In this document: positions 55,150 through 64,000 of the stretch, in pieces
Numbering within the stretch: position 1 is the stretch's first letter
How the letters are laid out: every line of letters starts with the position of its first letter
NCBI GenBank assembly: GCA_013407085.1
Contig: JACCGJ010019961.1
Location: 124,001-188,000, forward strand
Direction of reading: 5' to 3'
Source of the DNA: Atriophallophorus winterbourni
Lineage: Eukaryota > Platyhelminthes > Trematoda > Plagiorchiida > Microphallidae
Length of the DNA stretch: 64,000 nt
Translations under genes and position numbers: made by a program
The notes under the pieces: model-generated
Databases searched by the model: none
The model's input: the letters and a program-made list of their open reading frames with translations, nothing else
What the model was told of the DNA's origin: nothing

Positions 55150-58100
55150 CTTCTTATGCTGAATTTAATAAGCTGTGCATCCTTTGTGCCAGATTAAATC
55201 TACAGTTAGCAGGATTGTTTTACTCGTTAATTTGCATCCAATACATTGCGATACGTAACGTATCATACGTTCCCACATGAACCTCGCCAATTCCATCTCT
55301 CAAACGTGAACCGATCGATACGCGCCGGGGTGTTTTAGTGGAAGCTATCACCACCCACATTCAACGATCAGACGACCTTGGCCAGGTGAGCTCAACAGCT
55401 ACCTAATGTCTGGACCTACGAAAACTACGCGTGACTTGTGCCCAATTTGCAGAAAGAGAGTAAGTGTGAAGTCGAAAGTAGTCATGTGTTATATGTGCTT
55501 CACACATAACATATATATACACTAATTGCGATCAAGTTTTGACTAACGTGGCAGTAGTCATTATTAATAATGCTGAAATTCAAAGTGTCTGTTATGTGTG
55601 CAGCGTCTGTAGAACAAAGCCGTTAAACGGCGCTGGGACCAATGTATCACAACCAGGAGACCTAGAAAATCACATTAAATACTTAGAGAACTGTTCCTAA
55701 AAAATTCGAGAGAACATTGAAGTTGATATTAATTGCCCAGAATAACTTACTCAAAAATGAAACTGATATAGACCCCACGCTACATCCCGTAACTCCACAA
55801 GTTACTCCATTTCTTAAAGAGAATTTGCGGAAGGCTGTACAGTTTAGTGATGCAAACGCTAGTTGCGACTCAGATGTTATTCACATTAGAAAGTCGAAAG
55901 GGCGTGTACTGACTGTCCAACAGCACAATTCCGCTACTTCAAAAACTAAAACTGAAATGAAAACAAATTTGATGAACCTCAGTGTAATTTGCACCAATGT
56001 GCCGGAGACATCAGGAACACTTCTGTCGAGTAAAAGAACTCACGACATTGAACAATGGTACCAGCTGTGTTCAATGATGGATATGTGCTCGATACAGCCT
56101 GACTCAATAACCCGCCTAAGTCGGCACCTTAATTCTGCTCATCTTGACGAAACACGTTTACTGAGAATAACTCTCAAAAGCCATAAAGAGATGGAAGACG
56201 TTCATTTAAACTATTAATTGGTTCGTACATGTTCACAGAATAAATGTCGCATACATGCTGATATTCCTTGGTGGGAGAGAAAAAGAAATTTAAACCATGA
56301 GAAAAAATCTGACCAACGCAGTTTTGTTATTCTTGCTGTTCTCGGACACACTAAAGAAGAAGAAGAAGAAGAGAACTACTTTACTCGTTTACACTATTTT
56401 TCAGCAATACATTAATTCCTACACAAAATACAAATATCATAAAATGTATAAAGTGCAGCACAATGAAATGATGCTTGAGCTAATAAAGTGTCAGGTTACC
56501 ATAGGCTAGACAAATGTGAGGCGAATTTGAAAAACAAAAATTGGATAATAACTGGAACATTTCAGCGTCATTTAAAAAAATTAGAAAAAAATAGTTGCTT
56601 CGTGAAGTGAAATACAGCAACACGATTAAAAACAGTGGCTCTACGTTGCCAACAGCATTGGAGCTAAGGAGTCGGCGGTGGTACACAATTTTAGAATACC
56701 TCGTTTACCAAACTATAAAGGTGACGGGCCAAAACCTATAAACTAACATTTTTAACAAAACGTATGATGGAATCAATTAGGGCTAACTGGAAAGCAAACC
56801 TGAGGAATCTCCCGAAGGATGTCAGAATGAGTGGTCAAAGACTTTCTAAGCTTTCAAAGGAACCACAGCTTCTACAATCAAACGAGACTTCGAATAGAAA
56901 CCCTGTGGCAATCTTAAAAAACGACCGATGTCAGACTCTCGAAGGGTCGGACAAATCGACGAGCTTTCAGCTCCATCACTGTATACGAAACCCACAATCA
57001 ATTGCCTATGTACAAACTCACAATGCCTGTTAAACAAACTAGCTGAACTGAAAGATCTCTGTAATCAGCACTCATTCGACGTCATAGCAATAACTGAGAC
57101 ATCGTTTCAACCTCACGTGAGCAATCGCAAGCTCTATATTCCAAACATGAGCATATTTCGGAGAGACCGCTCAAGAAAAAGTGGTGGAGTAGCTGTTTAC
57201 CACCATGAACGTTTATACTGTACGGCATTTACATACAATAAACTCGATCTGGAAGACAGTATATTGTGCAACTTGAAGCTCGAATCAGGCGACAGTTGCA
57301 TCGTTGGTGTAGTTTACCGTTCACCATCATCTTTGGATGCGTATAACGAAAAACTCTTGAAAGCAATGCAGTACGCTGGAAAACAGCGCAATTCGCAATC
57401 GCTGATAACGGGAGACTTCAATCTGCATCAACTATATAACCGAGTAGATCATCCACCCCTATCACTAGACTACAAAATTCGCGAACTGTTCGATTACATT
57501 ACCCTGTATAATCATGTTTTCGATTATACACGATAACGAAATTTGCAACAGAATTCTGTTCTAGACCTAGTCTTAACCTCTGAAGCCACAGCCGTTGAAG
57601 ATATTCAGCATCACACTCCGCTGTGTCGAAGCGACCACCTTGTTCTGCTCTTGTAATACGTGTGCAGCGCCAGTAGAATTGTCAAGCGGAGAAGAATAAA
57701 TACAAAATTGGATTACAATGATTTGATGGAAACAATGGTAGCTTTCGATGAAAATAATACCACATTCAGTGATCCGGACTCATATTTTACAACCCTAACA
57801 GATTACATCATCAACATGATATATTCCAATTCAAAATATGTACCGAAACATAATAGCAAAGAACCACACTTCAGAATTCACAGTCAAACTAGAAAATGGT
57901 TGACCAAGCGGAATTTGTCATGGGCTATTCACAGGGTCGCCAGAACTGATTGGACCGGGGCAAACATTGGCGATTTGCGGAATCAAGTCACAGATCTCAT
58001 CCGAAAGGACAAACAATATCACCAGATTCAGCTGGCAGTAAGAATGCAGCAAAATCCCAAACTGCTTTATCGAACTGTTAACAACACTACGAAGCTGAAA

Positions 58101-59955
58101 CCCGGTGTTTTTCCGATCATGACGGATAACGGACAAACTGATTCTGTTCTAGAAACCGCTAACGCTCTCGCCAGTTTTTATTCACGAGCTTTCAACTCCT
58201 AGAATTCATAACAATCATTGGAATTGACAGCATCAATTGTGCCGGAGACTATATGCTACATATGCATCAATTCTGAAAGAGTGCAGCATCACTTACGCAG
58301 GTTGAATATCAACAATTCCCCGAGGGCTGACGGAATAACACCTGCAATCCTAAAGTTATCCGGGAAGTAATTGCGGGAACCACTTTGTGATTTATATAAT
58401 CACTCTTCGAGGGAAGGTGTTGTACCAACTGAGTGGAAGAAGGGAATCATAACACCAATCTACAAAGGTGGAACTCGTTTAATCAAGCAAATTATTACCT
58501 TGTGTTGTTTCTTTCTGTTCCGTCAATATCGCCTTCCACACTATTTTTGTGACCTGTCATTATCCTATTGCTTTACGGACCCTTTTGCTTATTTTGACCT
58601 TGATTTACTGCGCACAATTTGTCGTAATCTCGATTGCGTGGGACGGTCGGACATTTGAACTTGATTTGATTTTGACTCGTGTACGTAACTTGGTACGTAC
58701 ACGATATTTTTTTGACATTGACCCGGATCTAACCCGGTTAACCCAATAATTGATGTATGTTTTTCAGTTATTTTGATTTACTCAATATAGTACCGCTTTT
58801 GTTGACAAATCCTCGTTGGTTCTGAAATACCTGGGATTTTGCGCGTAACTCCATATTGGGGAATTTCCTTGATTCCCAATAAGAATCAATACCTTGTTAC
58901 ACTCCTTCCAGTGATCTCAAAAGTTATTTAGCAAATTTTGTGTGATAGAATTGTTAGTCATCTCGAAGCCCAAAACTTGTTGTCCTTAGAGCAACATGGA
59001 TTTCGCAAGTATCGTTCTTGCTTGACTAACATGCTGGAGACAAAGGACGACTGGACGCAGGCCGTGGATGATGGTGGTTGCGTGCATGCGTGTTACTTGG
59101 ACATACCATGGCGTTTAATCGCGTGGACCATCTTATACTCTCGAGTAAGCTGCACGATGTTGGTATTACTGGGTGCATTCTTACATGGCTGAGAAGTTAC
59201 CTTCTTGATCGCAAGGCAAATGTACGTATCAATGGTGTGATGTCTGGGGAAATCGAAGCCTCTAGCGGTGTCCCACAAGATTCGGTACTGGGTCCGGTTT
59301 TCTTTTTGGTCTACATCAACGAATTTCCGAAACGTTTAACATCCAAAATGGTTCTCTTTGCGGATGATGTTGAACTTTGGATGCGAATCACGTCAAGCGT
59401 GGACTGTTTGCGTTTACAAAGCGATTTGGATATATTGAAAAGCTGGTCGGAGCGAAATAAACTTCTATTCAACTTTCGAAGGTGTAAAATTTTGCAAATA
59501 GGCAAAGAGTTCCTATTCTCATACAACCTTGGATCAAATCAACTGGAAAGGACAACCAAAGAAAAAGACCTAGGCGTATGGATTAGTGGAAGTCTTAAGA
59601 ATAGCATGCAATGCTATGCAGGGTACAACCGAACTAGCCGCATGATAGGTATGCTTCGGCGTATTTTCGGATATTTTTCACGTGAATCATTCTCCATGCT
59701 CATAAATACGAATATTAACGCAGTGATGGATTACTCGGTGCAAGCTTGGACACCGCGGCTACAAAAGGATATCCAGCTGCTCGCGAGGATTTATCACAGA
59801 GCAACTAAAATGGTTGGCTATCTCCGCAACCTACCATATGAGAATCGACTTGGGTATCTTATGCTTTGCAGAAGGGTTCGATTTGATCTAACCCTAACTT
59901 ACAAAATAATGAACTCAAATGCGCACACTTTGAGGCATCTATTTCGCCTCCGGTA
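55150..59955 (+). pseudogene. CR1-like retrotransposon (right arm)
   Basis: In element order: 5' UTR 55150-55405; ORF1 from the ATG at 55406 (PHD-like finger, frameshifted) through 55717-56217 and 56218-56500; endonuclease 56928-57536 (AITETSFQ, GVVYRSPSS, LITGDFNLHQLYNR) ending at TAA 57534-57536, with CRSDHLVLL just after; linker 57660-58202; RT start 58371-58480; the inserted block 58480-58894; RT palm 58938-59192 and 59078-59956 (QHGFRKYRSC, ACYLDI, GVPQDSVLGP, KMVLFADDVELW) and the C-terminal region ending at 59955. The polymerase C motif FADD is intact, but at least six breaks prevent function. Confidence 0.88.
58480..58894 (+). repeat. Inserted noncoding block inside the right-arm CR1
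   Basis: Partner of 2750-3152. It replaces about 22 bases of the RT fingers region between GGAACTCGTT and TTACACTCC that are still present on the left arm at 975-1005. It contains TACGTAACTTGGTACGTA and AACCCGGTTAACCC, both near-palindromic. No gag-like frame follows it here. Confidence 0.6.
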
Positions 59956-60900
59956 ATATGTAGTGGACTCGCCCATGTTCTGCTGAAAGGGAGAATAATT
60001 TCAAATTGCAAAATATGCTTGGATTCGGTTTCAGCGATTCTGAGCATATCCGGAGCTAACATTCGCGGACTACTGAAGCATGGGTTCCCTGTAGTTATAA
60101 TTACGGGCGGACCATCATACTTAACGTGTGACATCTAGTTTTTAAGAAATGTAATATCCATGAAAGACAATATGTGCTTTTTGCACTGTGGTTTGAAATG
60201 CTGGATATCCCTTTTCACGGTGGAAGACGTGCGTGTAGTATGCGAGCCTTTGATTAAGAGTTTCGTGACGCCATCTATTAAATCAGGTCTACCACTATTT
60301 CGTGATGTTGAAATGTCGAAGATCAATATAGAATAAGGAACATCAACTATCGTGGAAAGCCGAAGCCAGTACGTCAGGTTAACCTGTTTAGATTATGGCC
60401 CTAGTAGTGTTGACTGGCGGTGGCGTTCTAGCGATGACTTCGCCTTTCGATCCTAAACCTTTAGGGTCAGAAAATAACGCTTTTATACGGAATCTTATCT
60501 TTCAGAAGTGACTGCGTATTTCTGTACATTTGTTGAAAAAACTGAACGAATGGAATGGAGCAAAAAGGCAGTATCATTGTTCGCTGCCTGCTGGTGTTTA
60601 TTTATCCGATCCCGTTGTTTGTTGCCTCGCGGCATTTGAATAATTTTAAAAGTGATCTATATCACTGACCGGGAGGCGTACACGTGAAATAGATTGACCT
60701 TTGAATCGTGTGTCGGCGAAAGGTTGAATTCGTAGAAGTGTACGATGGTGAATGTGTAGAGAAAATATTCTGCTACATTGCTGTTAATTTGCGGGCATCG
60801 TGACGCGTTTAGCGTTGGACAAGTTGACCTCATGTCATGACGCAATTTTTAGATGTTTGTGAAATGTGAGGGCTATTTTACGTGTTTATTATAAAAATGG
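59956..60900. other. No gene recognised
   Basis: AT-rich flank beyond the right arm. Only short frames without domains. Confidence 0.4.
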
Positions 60901-60924
60901 TATATTGCTCAGTGAAGTTCATCT

Positions 60925-61020
60925 TACTGATGACGGCATACAACCGAAAACAGGCAGTGTGGTGTAAGTGAAGCGAATGTGAGGAACACATAGCTGTGAT
61001 TATATTGTTCTGTTTAAAGA
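60925..61020 (+). repeat. Isolated ribozyme-satellite monomer fragment
   Basis: CTGATGACGGCATACAACCG at 60934 onward, then AAAACAGGCAGTGTGGTGTAAG, follows the satellite consensus (quoted here in two short parts). CTGATGA is intact, but the GAAA box reads GAAAA after an altered stem II, so activity is doubtful. Confidence 0.5.
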
Positions 61021-62510
61021 AATCGGGTTTCTGGCCATGATACTATATCGATGGTGAAGAAGGCCATTGGCAATAAAATAATAATGGAGAAATGTATAAC
61101 ATTCTGACCTTTTAAAACCCTACCCGCCATCATACCTTGATAATTTTATGGCATACTATCGTTTTCTATCGTGTAAATAACTTGTTCCATATTTGTGCAT
61201 GCGTTGAGTGTAGATGGAGCTGTATAACTGAAATTCGAGTCACAGTATAAACATGAGGAACAATAATTCATCGAAAGCTGTCTTTCAATATCCATATAGC
61301 TTATTGAATCCTAAAAGCTATATGACGTGTCACTCTCTGAATTTCATAAACCCATGACCACTACCATCAATTATGTTGTTTTAAAACTGAGCAAAATCAC
61401 GATCACTAACTCATTGAAACATTTAGTATTGACGCAAAATTCTGCGGCATGCCTCTCGATTACACAAGCAACGTGTTTCTTGTAATTGATGTTTTGGCAT
61501 CGTTCGGATGATGTCGTACGTGGATGTACATTACATGTGTACGATAGCTTCATATTCAACAGCATTAGGATTCGTCAGTTAATATCTCGCCCATTTCAAC
61601 CACCGCGAAAAACAGTACCCGGAAGATCGACTTGAGTTGTACGCTGACGCCGTGATCAACGATTCGCTGCCGTGAGCAGTACCTGCTTTCCCCCAGTGTT
61701 AGAAGGCGCTGCTTATAACGAATAAAACAGCCAGTTTCTTTGGTTGGCTAAAAATTAGACATCATTCTTAATCAGCGAAACATATTCCAACTCACTGATC
61801 GACAAACTTGTTCAAACACATGTGCCTTGACACACGTAGATTCAAGTTTAAAATTACAAGCCTTGAAAACAAACCTGTTCGCATGTATCATCTTCACACA
61901 CACTTCATGACCGGTTTCGTACTGTTTGAACTGATCAAATACGGAAGCAAAATCAGTATCCGCATGCGCTTAAAACTATGGAATCATGATAAACAATTTG
62001 CGCATGTATGCCCTTGTTGGATAACTTTGGTACAATCAACATATTCAATCACATTTTCCTATACACATGTAGATCGGTATATAACATATAATTAACAAAA
62101 AAATGCTTATTTGCATGCATTGCCGTCAAGCATGTCAAGCATACCAATATTAAGCGACAGTGGCATAAGATCACAATATGTTTTCTTCTTCTGTGATCAT
62201 TCACTTTTGATAACGAAGAGAGCGGTAACACTGGTCTGCAATTTTAGTCATCGGAATGAATAAACATGCCAGATCAATGTAAAGACAATTGCGCTTAATT
62301 GGTTTACAGCAACATTGGAGTTATCTCACTTGATCCCTGGGATCGTTAAATTGAACAAAAATTAACAGTTAAAATGTTGATTAAACACTGAACAATGTGT
62401 CCGTTTGTGAGCATATCTTAACTAAACTCGTCTGCTTTCAATGTGAGCGGTCTAAAGCAAAGTCTTCTTAATGCAAATAAATTTGAGTGGAATCGGTTAG
62501 AGTAGTTTTT
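61021..62510. other. No gene recognised; one degenerate hammerhead-like motif
   Basis: Around 61913-61948 the minus strand reads TTGATCA, then AAACAG, TACGAAACCGGTC, a degenerate relative of the repeat S motif. Nothing else supported. Confidence 0.4.
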
Positions 62511-62554
62511 GGGTAATGTTTCACTTCTGACACAGAAGCTTCGTCAGACCAATT
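62511..62554 (-). ncRNA. Hammerhead ribozyme at the 3' end of Penelope copy 3
   Basis: Minus strand: TTGGT, CTGACGA (62541-62547), stem II with a six-pair CTTCTG/CAGAAG hairpin around TGT, GAAA (62519-62522), CATTACC. Stem I pairs GGT with ACC, weaker than in copy 2. The stem II arm sequence is shared with 34273-34290, and where the two differ the pairing is kept or improved. Confidence 0.8.
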
Positions 62555-64000
62555 GTGATAGTCAGGATAGGGAACATGATTAAGTAACGGTAAACCCGCC
62601 ACCACTTATTTGACCTTACCGTTAGACAGCCTATAGTACGCTTACCCTGTGTCACGTCTCGTGGGAATGACCAGGATCAGTGGTCGATTTTCCTAATAGT
62701 GTGTATGCATATCAATCTGATACAAGTGAACACGGTCAAGGTCAGTTGACACGGCGGTCCACATGCGTAAAAGTACATAACTAACGGGGTTAAGGTTAAC
62801 ATATTTTTGAAGAAAAACTATAATCTAATTAACTAGTAGGTATAAGCTGAATAATAACTATTTAGCGTCGCAGCAGTGCCGAGCGCCAGTTTGTGGAGAT
62901 TTCTACCCCATCCACCTTATTGACTGCCAGTCGACCTGCCTTCGCAATTTCGACCGCCTCCGCATGTAGGCGTTCGCTATACGGTTTAATACCGCGTCTT
63001 AATATTTCCAAATTGTCTAGATCGACGTTATGGCCCGTATCTAAAACGTGCTCACCGAGGCGGAATCACGAATAAGGGATTGATATTCCCTCGCATCACG
63101 AAACTGTCTCCGGACACGCTGTCGGTGTTCTTCGATTCTAGCGTGAATTTCCCTGGAAGTCTGGCTTATGTAAACACCTGAACAGTCTGTACAGTTCATT
63201 CTAAAGATGCTGTTTATGACGCTAAATAAAGGTGTCTTATCGTGGAGGTGCATCAGAACCGAACGGATAGTTTTCCCTTTCTTATAAGTCACGCGTATGG
63301 CCGCCTGGTTCAAGAATCTAAGTATCGCTTCAGATGTGCATTTTACTTAAAGTAAACAAACTGTATCTCGCCAATTTTTCTCCGATTTTTCTGACGGGTA
63401 TTTTACCTTCATCAATTGGCGTTTAACAAAACTTTTTGGATAACCGTGGTCAATGAGCCTTTGGCTCACTTCACGCTGGGACTGTTTACGGTCTCTTTCG
63501 TCACTGCACAAATGTTCTATCTCATGGAAAATGGAACAAGATTTGGAGCTTAAGATTTGTCTTGGATGAGCGGAAGAGTATCGTAGTACAGCATCTGTAT
63601 CAATAGGTTTCCGTTAGACAGAAGTTTTTATTTTCCTGTCTACTTTTTGTGCTAAACAGTCCAAAAATGGAAGATTGCCTCAACGAGACTCAACTTCCGT
63701 TGTGACCGTAATACGTGGGTCTATTTCAATTAAATATTTGAAAATTGTCACTAACTGATCTCGCTTGATGATAACTAATGTGTCATCAACATAGCGCCAC
63801 CAAAATTTTGGCTTAAGCCCTTCATTGTTAAGTGCTTTGTTCTCGAAATGCTCCATATACATTGTCGCAAGTACTGGAGATATTGATGAACCCATCGCCA
63901 ACCCTTCTTTTTGTCTATACAATTGCTCATTAAATATCAAGTGATTCATGCTTAGGCAGATCGATACGCCGTTGATAATTTGCTGGATGCTCAAGTTTGA
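62555..64000 (-). mobile_element. Penelope-like element, copy 3 (3' half, cut by the window)
   Basis: Minus-strand PLE of the same subfamily as copy 2. It runs off the right edge. RT, GIY-YIG endonuclease and a terminal hammerhead motif are seen in that order. Confidence 0.82.
62880..64000 (-). pseudogene. Penelope-like RT (partial) and GIY-YIG endonuclease, copy 3
   Basis: 63680-63994 has LYRQKEGLAMGSSISPVLAT (motif B) and FWWRYVDDTLVIIKRD (motif C, intact YVDD). A frame break lies near 63680 and more follow before 63313. The endonuclease segment at 63041-63313 reads CTDCSGVYISQTSREIHARI then EEHRQRVRRQ; the usual GVYIG is GVYIS. The front half of the RT lies beyond the window. Confidence 0.8.

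Larger units (their letters stand above)
53281..59955 (+). repeat. Right arm of the large inverted duplication
   Basis: Plus-strand counterpart of 1-8196 read backwards: unique tail 53281-53650, ribozyme array 53651-55130, CR1 55150-59955. It lacks the stretch equal to 970-2750 of the left arm. The left arm is cut by the window at the position matching 59874, so whether the duplication ends at the CR1 3' end (about 59955) is unknown. Confidence 0.9.

Overview
The window looks like nuclear DNA of a metazoan, most probably a flatworm and more specifically a trematode. Evidence: AT-rich DNA packed with broken non-LTR retrotransposons (CR1-like and RTE-like), Penelope-like elements (PLEs), a hAT transposon and a Ty3/gypsy-type element; hammerhead-ribozyme satellites of the kind known from schistosomes and other animals; and one spliced host gene with introns of only 34 and 56 nt. 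The host assignment is inference. I see no bacterial operons, rRNA, CRISPR or convincing tRNA genes.

Layout. 1-8196 is the left arm of a large inverted duplication; its partner is 53281 to about 59955 on the other strand. Each arm holds a decayed CR1 element and a tandem array of ~240-bp repeats carrying hammerhead-ribozyme motifs. The left arm also keeps a gag-like module fused in frame to CR1 sequence. 8260-11860 is a GC-rich hAT element with a spliced but broken transposase. 11866-20700 holds CR1 fragments, degenerate ribozyme repeats and a 1,380-bp internally deleted LTR retrotransposon with 224-bp LTRs and a 5-bp target duplication (15996-17385). 20690-29910 and 36400-38125 contain a composite repeat present in two to three diverged direct copies. 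Between two of these copies, 24678-25300 (minus) carries the only convincing host gene: TATA box, signal peptide, four short exons, 71 codons, poly(A) signal.

29925-31860 is a CR1 element, 31870-34390 a PLE ending in a hammerhead motif, 34390-35560 a second ribozyme array. 38140-41700 is a near full-length RTE-like element. 43115-53280 is a nest: CR1 element A (44023-49047) sits inside CR1 element C, which also received a 228-bp insert with an 11-bp target duplication, and a PLE (50694-53280) abuts element C's 5' end. 62511-64000 is the 3' half of another PLE, again with a hammerhead motif.

Two things stand out: the repeated appearance of type I hammerhead cores with palindromic stem III, in at least three lineages (240-bp satellite, composite repeat, PLE tails), and the tiny-intron secreted-protein gene. 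Nearly all transposon reading frames are broken, so this is mostly a graveyard of elements. All similarity statements are by eye; none was computed.
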